Assembly: GCF_016802725.1 (NCBI RefSeq)
Contig: NC_052665.1
Span: 23,317,001 to 23,381,000 of the forward strand
DNA from: Solenopsis invicta
Lineage: Eukaryota > Arthropoda > Insecta > Hymenoptera > Formicidae
Length of the DNA: 64,000 bases
Direction: 5' to 3'
In this document: in pieces, positions 22,601 through 34,789 of the stretch
How positions within the stretch are numbered: position 1 is the stretch's first letter
How the letters are laid out: every line of letters begins with the position of its first letter
Notes under the pieces: model-generated
The model's input: the letters and a program-made list of their open reading frames with translations, nothing else
Told to the model about the DNA's origin: nothing
Database searches by the model: none
Program-made: the position numbers and the translations under genes

Positions 22601-22907
22601 CCTCGGACAGCTCTCCTTCGAGTTGCTCGAGGGCGAGGAACCGATCAATTGCGTCGCGGGCCTCGGGCCCGAGGCGCTCCCACATATGCAAGAGCGTCCT
22701 CCCGCGCGACTCCCGCAACGCACCAAGACGATTACAAACATCAACCTCCACAGGCCTAGCCCGTTCGTCGGCGGAGCCTGTGGGCACCCCACACGGCAAC
22801 CTGTCGGTTGACATCGACAAGGGGGCACCCAGGACACTAGTCCCTCCTTGCCGGCCCTGGGGTATCCGACCCCTCCTGCGCGGTAAGTTACGGTTATTCT
22901 TGTCCAT
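19692..22907 (-). pseudogene. ORF1 (Gag-like) protein of an R1-type LINE
   Basis: From ATG 22907 the frame is traceable over about 1070 codons: acidic serine-rich region, arginine-rich linkers, a leucine-zipper-like stretch (EEEVRSLRAEVAELRGQLG, near 21580-21520; EERVLGTLERLTATVEGLERL, near 21330), and a conserved block MITVTGDDVSYAGVMRRARE. Three cysteine knuckles follow (CFRCLAQGHTQHRC, CFNCGGEGHTQAER, CPECASKGKPHNHRPGGEKC; 20380-20210), as in R1-clade ORF1 proteins that package LINE RNA. Breaks are in-frame TGA at 22209-22211 and 20445-20447, both plausible CGA to TGA changes, and frameshifts near 21745, 21520 and 21190. Confidence 0.8.
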
Positions 22908-23760
22908 GTAAATTCATAGTGGGGTATTTTTTCGCAAGGGGAACCCCACCCTCGCCCCGAAGGGTACTACGGGTCGGCGTTTGGGGACCACCGACCCGAG
23001 GCGGACCTAATGAACAACACAAACATCACACGCGCCGACCAGGAAAGAACATAGAACGAAAACCGAGTGCACGCGGTTAAGCGCACACCCGCGATAACCC
23101 ACGATCGACGCGCGTCAGACAATGGACTGCGGCGGGCAACCGGGACCCCCGATCCGAGCAGGCACCCAGACCGATCCCCCGATCGGCGGCCTCGGCGAGA
23201 ACCAGCTCCCCCCACGACGATGCCCCCGCGTTAACGAGGAACATCCCCGAGAGGAAACGCCAGCCGTACCGGTATACGGGTTGCTCCTAGGCCCGAAGGC
23301 CCGGTGTCGATGTACTTGGACTAGCCGGGGCCATCGACAACCAGCGGATCAACACGCGGGATTAACCACAGACCAGAAGATCACCCCAGGATTCCGCAAG
23401 GAGAAGGCGACCCGACCTCCCGCCGCGACGAACACCGTACATTAAACAGATCACTCACCACCAAGGCGTCTGAGGCGCGAAACACGACACTCAGACGCCG
23501 CCTCCTTGATTTTTTATAGAGGTTGACTCCTCGCGACCCGGGCGGTGAAGCCAAGGTCCCCAGTCCATCCCGCATGTAGTTTCAGCACGTGATGGATTAC
23601 GGTGTGTCAGCTCGGGCGCCAGGATCGCTGAAATCCCTCAATCTGCGGCCTACGAAAGACCGCAGACCCCCTAGCAAGCTCGGGAATCGCAGGAACGCCA
23701 ATTCCTGTATCTGGAGTCGTTCCGCAGCCTCGGGAGGCCCCGAAACGATTCCAGACACCT
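22908..23760 (-). other. 5' untranslated region of the ORF1-only LINE
   Basis: GC-rich noncoding sequence between the ORF1 start and the AT-rich flank at 23760. No open frame with recognisable content. Confidence 0.5.
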
Positions 23761-24703
23761 AAATTAAATTTATTAGAAATGTCTCAGAAATACACAATGA
23801 AAAAAATATATTTCAGAAAGAATTCGAAATATGTTTGTAATATTATAGAGATGTATCTCAGATAACAAAATATTTACTATTCTTCTGTATTTGACATTTT
23901 ACAAAAAGGTGTAAGATATTATCATTTCAAATATTCAAACGATCGTTACCGTCGTCGATACTATACCGCACCCAGTATACTCCGAGATCGCCGCCTAATT
24001 ATCAGCGCGCAGTCCTGCCGCGCAGGTGACGCGGATCGGAATTTCGAGCAAGAGCGATCGTGATACTTGCGAAGGCACTCGTTTTCTAGTCATCGACTCG
24101 AAAACACATTCTCTTTATACCGCTTCGATATATGTGACTTTCTTGAAATAAAGTGACTGTTCGAATTAGCTTTGACTTTCAAACCGATCATTGCTTACTC
24201 GATCTGCATCCATTTTCCCCTCCTCACATCATCCAGACATCAACCATAAAAATACCTTACAAAGGTTACTAAAAAATCTGAAATATTTTGAAATATTATC
24301 AAGAATTACTGAAATTCTTTTAAAGTATTGTTGTAATTCCTTGAATGTAATCAAATCAAATTTAAAGTAATTCAGAAATGATGTTAAATTTATTATCATA
24401 TAATAAAGAGAATTATAAATATTAAAAAGTTGCAATACAAATTATATATAAAATTAATATTTGTGTTTTATGTTTTAGTTTATTATTATCTAAAATTTAA
24501 TTAATATAATAAACATAAATATTTTCTAAATTATTTAATAAAAGAAATACATAGTACATATGTGTATAAAACAGTAATATTTTATTTACATAACATTCTA
24601 CTATTATGTAAATTTATATAAATTTATATAAACCTACTACTTAAACTTAATACACGTCGTAAATAGATTTAAAACATTTTGCTCATTTAATTAGCAAAAA
24701 GCT
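23761..24703. other. AT-rich intron DNA with a moderately GC-rich segment
   Basis: AT-rich except 23938-24230. That segment carries a TATA-like CTTTATACC (about 24113) and an AATAAAG (about 24148) and ends CCTCACA, which could be a fragment of another LTR; no mate or target duplication was found. The last five bases, AAGCT, are the target duplicate of the copia element. Confidence 0.4.
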
Positions 24704-24990
24704 TGTTGAGGATGAGTCCATTACGATCCTTCGATTACCATCCTTCATTATGATGATGGCTTCCCTCCACCGCTAATGTCCCTAGACTCCGCGCTTGAGC
24801 GCGCGCTACGCGCGCCTATCTATATACCACTTTCTTCTCTCTCGCCGCCATCACGTCGAGTCACGTTCTCACACGACTAATAATCTTCCCTGCCCGTTGT
24901 AATTGCTTAAATAAACGTTGTGCACGAGTATTGAAGATACGACCAGCTGTCCCGGACTAATTCAATCTCTGCCCCAAAAACCCTCGAACA
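24704..24990 (+). repeat. 5' LTR of the copia element
   Basis: Direct repeat of 31823-32104. TATATA at 24831-24836 is the likely TATA box, and AATAAA near 24911 the likely poly(A) signal. Confidence 0.93.
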
Positions 24991-25004
24991 GGTTATGGGC
25001 CCAG
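24991..25004 (+). promoter_or_regulatory. Primer-binding site, internal initiator-tRNA-Met type
   Basis: GGTTATGGGCCCAG is complementary to the anticodon-stem region of initiator tRNA-Met, the half-tRNA primer used by copia. Confidence 0.9.
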
Positions 25005-25104
25005 GAACCTCTCCGCTACGCGAGATTTGGTAAGATACCGTGAAAGTCATATCGCCACGTGGCTGCAACGGAACATAAAGGTAATCGAGAATCCATCGCG
25101 CGAT

Positions 25105-28100
25105 AATGGCATCGACGAGTTTGGATCGAATTGTTAAACCGCGAGAATTACAATACGTGGAAGATCCAAATGCAGGCGTTGTTGACCAAAAATGACTCGT
25201 GGGAATATGTCAGCGGACATAAGCCGAAACTCGAGTGCACACCGGGAGATGCGCAGTCGGCGGAAAACGCCAGGAAATGGACGATCGAGGACGGAAAGGC
25301 AAAGGCGGATATAATCTTCGCGATAAAGCCATCCGAACTAAAGCAGGTGAAGGAGTGCAACACGTCGCGCGAGCTGTGGCAGAAATTACTGTCGGTGTAT
25401 CAGCCATCGGGACCGGCACGAAAGGCGACGCTGATCAAGCAGCTCACCTATCACCGCATGGAGGAAGGCGATGACGCGCGCGAACATTTGCTGAGATTTT
25501 TCGACACCGTCGACAAGCTAGGCGAAATGGACGTTGACATCAATAACGACCTGCTTTCGGTAATGCTACTGCATAGTCTCCCTACGTCCTTCGGGAATTT
25601 TCGGTGCGCGATTGAATCGCGCGACGTACTGCCATCACCGGATACGCTTCGGATTAAAATCCTAGAAGAGAGCAAAGCGAGAAAGCATCAGGAAAGAAGC
25701 AGCGGGACAGAAGCAATGTTTGCTAAAAGGAGACACGAAAGAGGAAGGGGTGCGTCGAAGAAAACCGAGAACGAGTCGAAGAAGGAATCGAAAGTGCAGA
25801 AAGAACCTTTTAAGTTCAAGTGCCATCGATGCCGTAAGGTCGGGCACAAGGCAGCGGAATGCACAGAACCACGGAAGGACAACGCCAACGTGGCAGATGA
25901 CGTAAGCTTATGTGCAATCGCAAGCTTGCCAACTAAATCAGAAAGCTTCAATGCGTTCCAAACAACGAAAACTGCACCCGGCGGAATGTGGTGCATCGAT
26001 AGCGGCTGCACAGCTTACATGTGTGGCAACGAAAACGAATTCGAGGACAGAAGCAAATTCATTGGCGGCAAGGTGAATCTTGCGTTAGATTCATCTACAG
26101 ATATTAAGGGCAAAGGATCGGTACGTCTAACAGCGAGCGCAAATGGCGTGACAAAGGCAGTAAAATTGAAGGAAACGCTGCACGTTCCTGAGCTACGAAC
26201 TAACCTCCTGTCGGTCGGGAAGATTTGCGATAAGGGATACAAGGTCATCTTCGAGAGCAACGCTGCAATGATTACGGATGCGAAAGGAAAATCCATTCTG
26301 GAGGCCAAGCGTGATCGCGGCGGTTTATACATTCTGAAGACAGAAAACCACGAAGCAATCGCCAGAACTGCACAGGACAGCGGAATCACTAGGAAGTCAC
26401 AAATCGCGGAAACGTGGCACAAGAAGATGGGTTATCTAAATTACCGAGACTTGTGGAAATGCAAGCAGAACAACGTTATTTCCGGATTAAAATTCGAGGA
26501 ACGCCCGGACGACATATCCTGTGATATATGTGCCGAGGGGAAGATGACCCAAACGCCATTCCCGAAGAAATCCGAGAAGAAAACCGAAGTGTTGGAGATC
26601 ATCCATACGGACATCTGCGGTCCCATCAGGACAGAGTCAAACGGAGGGTCCAAGTATTTTATAACCTTTATCGACGACGCTTCAAGATGGTCTGAGGTAC
26701 GTTTTTTGAAAAATAAAAGCGACGCTCTGCAATCGTTCAAAGAGTTCAAAGTTTTTGCAGAGAACCGAACAGGACGACGTGTGAAATACTTACAATCGGA
26801 CAACGGCAGGGAGTACCGCAATGAGAGGTTCGATACATTCATGAAGGAGAACGGGATTGGGCGAAGGCTCACAGCCCCCTACACTCCGGAACAAAACGGT
26901 GTTGCCGAGCGGAAGAACCGTACGCTGCTCGACATGGCCCGCTGTCTGCTGCTACAGTCGTCACTACTGAAGTCTCTCTGTGCGGAAGCTATTAATACAG
27001 CGAACTATATCCGAAACCGCTGCCCAACCAATCATCTCAACGGAAGGACACCTTACGAGGCCTGGAAGGGAAAGATTCCGGACGTGAGCCACTTCCAAGA
27101 ATTTGGTCGAAGCGTTCGGACCCTCAAACGAGAACCTGGCAGAGGGAAGTTTGAATCACGTTCCAGAAAAGGAATCTTCGTCGGATATTCTGAGACGTCG
27201 AAAAGGTATCGTGTGTGGTTACCGGAGGAGAAACGGATCGAAGTGACAAGAAACGTGAAATTTACGAGCGCCGACTTAGCCTCGTCAAATACGGAAGACT
27301 ACATGAAAATCGTTGATCAGAAGAAGACGGAATCGGAGAGCGTCAAAATCGAGGTGCAACCAACGACTGTCGCAATTCCAAATCAAATCGAGGAACTTCC
27401 AGATACGCTCGAGGACGAGAGTGACGCGGAGGAAGAGCTCACAGCACATGGGTGTGCCACTCCAACGCGTGGTCGCGGACGACCACGATTGTTGCGGACC
27501 GGACTCAGGGGAAGACCCAAAAAGTTATTCCATCGAGCTGACTTTCCATGTTTTCAGGACGAAGCGGCCAATTTGACTGAAGTCCCCGTCGAGGAAGCCA
27601 TTCATGGTCCAGATGCAACCGAATGGAATGACGCAATTGCAAGTGAGCTGAAGTCGATCTTGAGTAAGGACACCTGGACGCTTGTAGATCGACTCGAATC
27701 TGCGAATGTCATAGGAGGAAGCAGGGTTGTACTACGTGACAAATATGGGGAGGATGGAACACTAGAACGTCGGAAGGCCCGCATAGTAGCAAAAGGTTTC
27801 GCTCAACACCCTGGTGTGGACTTTGACGATACATTCGCTCCCGTGACACGCATGGAGTCCATCAGAACCTTAATGGCCGTAGCTGCCGAGAAGGGAATGG
27901 CAGTGCAACAATTGGACGTGACTACCGCCTATTTGAACGGAACGTTGAGCGAAAGGATCTTCATGGAAATACCCAAAAATATTCAGAGAGGACTCAGGAT
28001 CCTGGCGAGCGATGAATCAGAGGAAAAAGATGTTCGAAGAAAGGCCAAACAAATGCTCGAAGAAATGCAGAGAGGAGAAAAGGTTTGTCTCCTGAACAAG

Positions 28101-29161
28101 GCGCTATACGGGCTGAAACAGGCTGGCCGTTGCTGGAACGAGCATCTATGCGGCATATTGAGCAAATTTGGAGCGGCAAAGTCAGTTGCCGATCCGTGTA
28201 TTTTCTTCAAGGGCCGCGGACAAGATCTCCTAGTCATTGCCACATACGTCGACGACATCCTAATTGCGTCAAGAAGTAAGTCAGAAATCCGGAAACTTGA
28301 ACGATTTCTGTCGAACGAATTTGAAATAAAAAATCTTGGACACGTTAAGTATTATCTCGGAATAGAATTCCATTAAGACAAGACAAGCATATCGATGAGC
28401 CAGAAGAGGTACATTCAAGATGTTCTAGAAAGATTCGATATGTCACATGCTAATCCTGTGTCAACTCCTTTGGATCCAAACGTCAAGCTGATGCCAGGAA
28501 GTGAGGACAGCCCACCGAGTGAACACTTACGATTTCGGGAACTCGGAGCATTGATGTATGTCGCCACATGTACGAGGCCCGACATATCATTCGCAGTGAG
28601 TTACCTCAACCAATTCGGAACTTGCTACGATTCAACGCACTGGACGGCTGCCAAACGAGTATTACGTTACGTAAAAGGATCATTGGAGCTCGGATTGAAA
28701 TACGATAAAACTGGGGAGCCGATCAGGGGATTTGTCGACGCCGATTGGGCAAACTGTCCCATCGACAGAAGATCCTATACCGGATACACATTTATTCTGG
28801 GCGGAGCTCCCGTAGCCTGGGAATCCCGAAAGCAGCGAACAGTGGCGCTGTCTTCAACGGAGGCTGAGTATATGGCCTTGACCGAAGCCGCCAAGCAAGC
28901 CACTTATATCGGTCGTTTCCTGAAGGAATTGGAGTACAGCGAGTGTTGCGACGTCACGATTTTCTGCGACAACAACGGAGCACGAAAGATAGCCGAGAAT
29001 CCAGTTTTCCATGGGCGGACAAAGCATATAGATGTTCGCCATCATTACGTACGAGAGGTGTTAAATCGTGGGGACCTGAAGATAGAATACGTTTCTACTG
29101 ATGATATGCCCTCCGACATTCTGACGAAGAGACTCGCAGCGCCGAAACTTCGAAAATGCCT
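25105..29161 (+). pseudogene. copia Gag-Pol polyprotein (main part)
   Basis: Translation probably began at ATG 25105 (MASTSLDRIVK). A one-base lesion near 25130-25140 shifts into the frame read from LNRENYNTWKIQMQALL. Gag is followed by the zinc knuckle CHRCRKVGHKAAEC (about 25828), protease WCIDSGCTAYMC (25990), and the integrase zinc region WHKKMGYLNYRDLW and CDICAEGKM. The catalytic integrase residues are in IHTDICGPI, LQSDNGREY and EQNGVAERKNRTL. Reverse transcriptase shows LDVTTAYLNGTL and YVDDILIAS, and RNase H shows GFVDADWANCP and SSTEAEYMAL. One in-frame TAA (28374-28376) stands between FH and DKTSIS, where a CAA codon would fit. The frame is interrupted at 29161 by the LINE and finishes at 31791. 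Confidence 0.93.
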
Positions 29162-31749
29162 TTTTTTTTTTTTTTACGGAGAGGAAATGCGTTACCGCAT
29201 ACCCCAGGCCCCGGGGGAGGCCTGGTGGTTATGTGGGGCTCTTCCCCGCCGACGACGTGTCGGCGGGGACATACCCACTAAAACCTCTCCGGGTGTCCTG
29301 CCCTGGTCCATGACTGGGGGGCTCCGGGAACGCGTGCAGCATACTTCCGGAGCTCCCCGGACCCAGTCGGCCATAGGCCGATTCGTCACGCCGGGTGCAC
29401 CCTAACGTGGGCGCACCCGGCAGGGCTGGGTCTGATCTGCCCTAGGTCAGGGGAGGGGGACACCAGCCCCCCCCCGCCTCTACCCCTGATCGTTTGGGGG
29501 TAAAGCCCGGGGTATCCAGCCCCCACCGTAGCCCCGGGCCTCTTCGCGCGCCGCGCTGGCGGCGGCGCGGTCCACCTAACTGCACTGGGGGGAGGGAGGG
29601 AGAAACTTCCCTCGCCCCCTTCCCCGGCGAGGCAGAGGGGGGTACGGCTCCGCGTTACATTACAGAGTCGTCCCCCCCGGACCGTCAGGTCGGGTCTGCC
29701 TCGCCGGGTTCTCCATTGTATCGAGGGGCCCCCCTCCACGCCCGGCTGCGCGTCCCGAAAGCGGGGCCGGCAGCCGCAGGGGAGGAGGGTCGCCCCCTCA
29801 CAGTGTTTGCGCCGTCGCTCTCCTCCTCCTCCCTAATTGTGGGAAGGGAGGGGGCGACGGCAGCTGATCGCCCGCACCCCCGCCGCCTTTTGGCTGACGG
29901 GCCACTGCGGCCCGAAGGGCGGGGGGCGGGCCTTCTTCTTCTTCGAAGCGACCGGGGGGGGAGCCAAGGTGGGTCATGGCCCTCGTCCCCGTCACCCCTG
30001 TCGTCGTTGTTGTAGCCGGGGGGCATGCGTCCCCCCGGCCTCCTCTCTCTGATGGTCTCGGCCTCCTCCTTCTGCCGCATAACTTGCTCACAGAAGGAGG
30101 AGACCGCGACCCAGGCGCTCTCCCTGCGGACCATCTGGCTAATGATGGCCCGCAGGGAGAGGTCGTCTCCAACTTCTCTTCTAAGGACTCCGCGCAGCTC
30201 ATCCCACGCTGGACAGTGTTCCAGCGTGTGCTGCGCGGAGTCCCTGTCGGCCTCGCAGTGGTGGCACTGCGGCGTCGGCTCCTTCCTTATCCTGCACAGG
30301 TACTCACCGAAGCAGCCATGCCCGGTGAGCACCTGTGTCGTCCGGTAGGACAAGCCGCCCCAGGGGTGGCTCATCCATTCATCCAAGTGGGGTAGGACGG
30401 CCTCCAAGATCCGAGATCCCGCCGCCGGCGGGTCATTGGCGAGAGTCTCCCGCCAAGACCTCATGGCCCGCCGGCGAGCCCTTTCTCGCAGTAGCGCGGC
30501 GACCCTGGGGGTAACCATTCCCCCCTGCAGGCGGACGGCCTTCGCCCTGGCATATGACCATGCCAGGGCGTCGGCCGTGAATTCCGCGGGGGGGAGTCCC
30601 GTCAGTACTAAGGTCGCCGCGCTAGGGGCGGTGCGATAGGCGCGCACGATTCTCCGCGCCAGCCGCCGCTGCACGGCGTGCAGCACATCCCTTATGCGGC
30701 GGCTGGCCAACGCCTCGCGAAACCAGACCAGGGCCCCGTACAGGGCCCCGGCCATGGCCGCGTAGGCGTATGCGCGCCTCGCACCTACTCCCGGGCCTCG
30801 GAGGTTGGGTATCAACCCCAGAAGGGCACCCGTCATTTTGTCCAATCGCTGGGCCAATTTGTCGAAGTGCTCGACAAAGGCCCAGCGACCGTCCAGTTGC
30901 AACCCCAGGTATTTGAGGGTTGCCCCCACTCGGACCCGGGTGTTGTCCACCCGGATGAAGGCCCGGGGCGGTACCCGGGAAGAGCCATTATGGAAAAAAA
31001 TGGCTTCCGTCTTCTCCGGGGCCACCCTCAAGCCCAGGCTCTTGATAGAGCCGACGACGCAGTTCACTGCCCAATTGCCCATGGCAATCGCTATCACCCA
31101 GGAGGCTCCCCGGGCTACCACGAACGTGTCGTCCGCGTAACCAACGACGTGGCAGCCAGGGGGGAGAGCCACACGGAGCACTTTGTCGTATGCGGCGTTC
31201 CATAGCAGGGGGCCCAGCACGGACCCCTGCGGAACGCCGCACGACATGTCCCTCCGCTGCTGGAGTCCGGTTTTATCCCGGAACTCCAGCACCCTGTCCC
31301 GGAAGTAGTCCCGAACGATGGCGACGAGGTAGGGCGGCAGGCGAAAGTGTTCGCTAAGCGCCGCCACTACCTCGCCCCATGGTATACTATTGAAGGCGTT
31401 GGCAATATCCAAGGATACCGCCAACGCCACCTTCCCGTCCCCCGTGATGGACTCCGAGAGGGATCGGACCTGTCGTATAGCATCGACGGTCGATCTCGCC
31501 TGTCGGAATCCATATTGTCCGGGGGACAATTCGGGACCATACCGGGACATATGCCGGATGATGCGGTTGGCGATGATTCGCTCGAAAATCTTACCCGCAT
31601 CATCCAGCATACAAAGGGGCCTGTATGCGGAGGGACTCTCCGCTGGCTTGCCCTCCTTTTTGAGGAGGACAAGCCGGGCCCTCTTCCACCTCCTGGGGAA
31701 TGTTCCTTCACGGAGGCACTTCGTGTACGTGACACAAAGTGCCTCCCCT
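29162..31749 (-). mobile_element. 5'-truncated R1-type LINE nested in copia
   Basis: Minus-strand insertion whose poly(A) tail appears as T at 29162-29175. The 13-bp target duplication CTTCGAAAATGCC occurs at 29149-29161 and 31750-31762. It is truncated inside the reverse transcriptase domain, so no endonuclease or ORF1 is present. The 3' untranslated region (about 29176-29684) matches the fragment at 11473-11672. Confidence 0.95.
29685..31749 (-). pseudogene. R1-type LINE ORF2 fragment: reverse transcriptase to C-terminus
   Basis: One long frame, uninterrupted in the LINE part, of about 688 residues. It begins inside the N-terminal fingers (LCVTYTKCLREGTFPRRWKR) because of 5' truncation. 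Motifs follow: YRPLCMLDDAGKIFERII, GFRQARSTVDAI, VSLDIANAFNSIPW, GVPQGSVLGPLLWN, the catalytic YADD in VVGYADDTFVVA, and LKYLGLQLD. Near the C-terminus is the zinc motif CHHCEADRDSAQHTLEHC (about 30260), a hallmark of R1-clade ORF2. It would perform target-primed reverse transcription but lacks its endonuclease here. There are no internal stops, so the copy is fairly young. Confidence 0.92.
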
Positions 31750-31791
31750 CTTCGAAAATGCCTGATGCTCCTCGGGATGATCGACAACTGA
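31750..31791 (+). pseudogene. C-terminal end of copia Pol, resumed after the LINE
   Basis: The target duplicate restores the frame: LRKC is followed by LMLLGMIDN and TGA at 31789-31791, completing the RNase H tail begun before 29161. Confidence 0.9.
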
Positions 31792-31822
31792 GGAGGCAAC
31801 CAGTTCTCGGATCGAGGGAAAG

Positions 31823-32104
31823 TGTTGAGGATGAGCCCATTACGATCCTTCGATTACCATCCTTCATTATGGTGATATCTTCCCTCCACCGCTAATGTCC
31901 CTAGACTCCGCGCTTGAGCGCGCACTACGCGCGCCTATCTATATACCACTTTCTTCTCTCTCGCCTCCATCACGTCGAGTCACGTTCTCACACGACTAAT
32001 AATCTTCCCGTTGTAATTGCTTAAATAAACGTTGTGCCCGAGTATTAAAGATACGACCAGATGTCCCGGACTAATTCAATCTCTGTCCCAAAAACCCTCG
32101 AACA
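31823..32104 (+). repeat. 3' LTR of the copia element
   Basis: Direct repeat of 24704-24990 with several substitutions and a 5-bp deletion; followed by the target duplicate AAGCT. Confidence 0.93.
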
Positions 32105-32199
32105 AAGCTAATGCATTACGATTATTAGATTTGGAAAATATTCCTTTGTTAAATTAGTGAAAGTAAATTTTTAACTCCGATATATTAACATATCCAAGT

Positions 32200-32945
32200 A
32201 AAAAGTTTTAAATCCAATTTTAAATCCAATTTAAAAATTTAATTTATACATTTATTGTATGTGATAAATTTTAGAAATATTTTTATTGTAATACTTTATA
32301 TCACAAAATTTTAAAAACAATTTCTGTTAGAACATTTTATATAACAGTTTGTAAAATCTTTTCAAAAATATTGCACTTAAAATATTGAAACCTTTCTGAA
32401 AATTCTCTGTAACAATCGATGCTATATAGAAAAAAATGTTACGAATAAATATATGGAAATAAAATTACTTGAAAGAGTTACAAAATTTATAAGTCAAAGT
32501 TAAGATTTAGCTAATGTTGAATAATATATAATGCAACAAAATCCTAAAATTAATACTAATAAAATATAAAATAAATATTCATTTTTTTAATATTTTAAAA
32601 CCAATAAAAATATTGATATTGATAGTCATAATAAACTTTAATATTATAAATATAAATTTATGTACTTTTTAACAATTCTTATACAATGTGAGATATTTAT
32701 TTGTAGATGATACTATCCCACATTAATATAAACTCATACGACACTAATTAGTACAAATTTAAGAAAAGTTTCAATTTATCACATTTTTATTTATAACATT
32801 TAAGAAAGAATTTTGTAAAGTGATACATAAAATGTTATAATAAAAATGTTTCTAAAATATTGTGATATAAAACGTTGTAATAGAAATATTTCTGAAATTT
32901 ATCATATGCAGCAAAAAAATATTTAAAAATTGGCCTAAAACTGAT
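32200..32945. repeat. AT-rich inverted-repeat element (MITE-like)
   Basis: About 32200-32345 is repeated in reverse complement at about 32800-32945. Shared blocks include TGATAAATTTNAGAAATATTT, TTTATATCACAA and AACATTTTAT. The spacer is about 450 bp. No coding capacity. Confidence 0.6.
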
Positions 32946-32966
32946 TATTATATGAAATTTTTACCT

Positions 32967-34141
32967 ATATATATATATATGGTACTTTATTCCTTGCGGA
33001 GTACACTGCGGACCTCCGCTCCGCTTACAAAATTTAAACCTCGCAATTTTATTCCTCGCATCCTATCCAACACCTGAGAGAGAGAGAAAGATCACTCATC
33101 CATCCATACATCCACACTCATTCTCCGGACCTCCGTTTCCGCCGCATTTTCCTCTCTTCCTTCCACACTCTCATTCACACCCAACCACCCTCCTCCCTCC
33201 CTCATCTCCTCTAATCTCCTCATCCAAATCTCTCCCTCCCCGTCTTCTCCCAAGACCTCATCCACCATCTCCTGCCATCCTTTTTCAACCCCCCAATTCG
33301 TGCATTCCTCCCATACGTGCTCCCAAGTTTCCATTCCCCCTCCACATATCCTACACTTCCTTTCTTCATCCCCTTCCCAATATCTATTCCCCATCATCCC
33401 GTCTCCTAACCTAAACTTCGCCACTCTCTGCCATCTTTGTTCCTTCCATCCCTTCTTTAGGTACTCTGGCACCCCCTTACCTTTCACCCTACCATACCAT
33501 AAGTTATATCTAGAGCCCCTAATTTTTTCTCATCTGTCCTCCTCCTGCCACCTTCTCTCTCTTGCCACTACCTCTTCCCCCTTCAGCTCTCCCCCCTCTC
33601 TCATCTTTTCTATCTCAGTTAGGTTCCAGCTCTTCTCCTCGTAAAAGTCTCTCCTTTCCTCTTCCCATTTACCCACTACTTTTCCTACCTTCGCCCTCAT
33701 TTCCTACCTTCGTCTCTCATTTCCTCCAAACACAACCTCGCCAGCTCTCCTCCCCCTCCTTCTCCCAGTTTCTTTTCATAGCTCTATGCCCTCAACCCTG
33801 CCCTCCCTCTTAACTTTTCCCTCTGCATTTCCTCCCTCACCATGTACCCCGGCGTGTACCTCCCAACCCCCACAATCCACTTCAAGAACCTGTCCTGTAT
33901 CCTCTCTACCTTTTCCCTTTCTTTCCACCCCCAAATTTCTGCCCCATAGCTAACCACCGTCCATACCAACCTATCAAATAACCACATCCTTCTAGCCCAG
34001 TTCTTTCCAAATCTCCTCTTTCCTATTCCCCATACTTCTCTCATCACCACTGCTCCCTTGTTAACTCTCTCCTCTATATGTTCTTTCTGACCCCCATTTG
34101 CCATCATTACATACCCTAGGTATTTGTATTTTCTCATCTCT
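32967..34141 (-). mobile_element. 5'-truncated LINE, same family as 41408-44045
   Basis: Minus-strand copy with a 16-bp target duplication TATGAAATTTTTACCT at 32951-32966 and 34142-34157. Its 3' tail is (TA)n (32967-32980), followed by GGTACTTTATTCCTTGCGG. It covers only the last third of the reverse transcriptase frame and the C-terminus. Confidence 0.93.
33092..34137 (-). pseudogene. LINE reverse transcriptase C-terminal region, broken
   Basis: On the minus strand, 34137-33784 reads KYLGYVMMANGGQKEHIEE and WARRMWLFDRLVWTVVSYG. A broken linker follows, then 33487-33092 with FRLGDGMMGNRY and the cysteine motif CRICGGGMETWEHVWEEC. Stops and frameshifts separate the two. The preserved MREVWGIGKRRFGKNW shows that the stop in the copy near 43007 was a tryptophan codon. 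Confidence 0.88.
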
Positions 34142-34157
34142 TATGAAATTTTTACCT

Positions 34158-34789
34158 TTGTAAAATAATTTCAAAAAATACAATACTTTAGAAATAATAT
34201 TTAAATTTATAATGTTTAAAGAATTACAATTAATATCTTTAAAAGATTTCAATAATTTTTAATTTTATTTCAGAAAAATTTTAGATTTTTTTTGTAATCT
34301 TTTAATATTTGGTAATATTTTAATAAAGTTTTAACTGTAAGAATCGTGAACGTTTTCCTATTTTATAAACGACATATCTCTGAAATGTTGCAGATATATT
34401 TTGAAATCAATATTTATATATATTTTTTAAATATATTTCTAAATAAAATACCAAATAAAAATGTGATAAAGACATTTGCGTACAAAATTTTTGACAATTT
34501 AAAAAAAATATTAAATTATAATTAAACTTTTTAATATTAAATTATTAGTTATCTATTTAAGTAAGAAAGTAAACACACACACACACACACACACACTTCA
34601 TAATTTTGTTATCTATAATTTTGTATCAAGTAAAATATTTAATAGAAACATAATAAAAACATTTTTTAATAAAATTTTTAGTATTTTAATCATATAAATT
34701 TATATTTTATTTTAATTTACTTTTGTTAATTAGTATGTTTTCTTTCAAAAAATAATTTACGAGTAAATTAATATTAATATTATTAATAT
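34158..34789. other. AT-rich intron DNA with (AC)n
   Basis: No coding features. An (AC)n microsatellite lies at 34572-34597. Confidence 0.6.

Larger units (their letters stand above)
19108..23760 (-). mobile_element. R1-type non-LTR element carrying ORF1 only
   Basis: On the minus strand a GC-rich unit runs from about 23760 to a poly(A) tail, seen as poly-T at 19109-19121. It has a leader of about 850 bp, a long ORF1 region (22907 to 19692) and about 570 bp of 3' sequence. No reverse transcriptase or endonuclease motif was found in any frame between ORF1 and the tail. The 3' end differs from that of the LINE at 29162-31749, so they are different families. No target duplication was identified. 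Confidence 0.7.
24704..32104 (+). mobile_element. copia LTR retrotransposon interrupted by a nested LINE
   Basis: LTRs at 24704-24990 (287 bp) and 31823-32104 (282 bp) start TGTTGAGGATGAG and end CTCGAACA. They are flanked by the 5-bp target duplication AAGCT (24699-24703 and 32105-32109). A primer site follows the 5' LTR and the purine tract GAGGGAAAG precedes the 3' LTR. Removing the LINE at 29162-31749 restores a single gag-pol frame with one stop and one early frameshift. The LTRs differ by several substitutions and small deletions, so this copy is older than the BEL element. Confidence 0.95.

Noticed and set aside
29494..31895. Plus-strand frames of 100-180 codons
   Set aside because: They are antisense to the R1-type reverse transcriptase frame.
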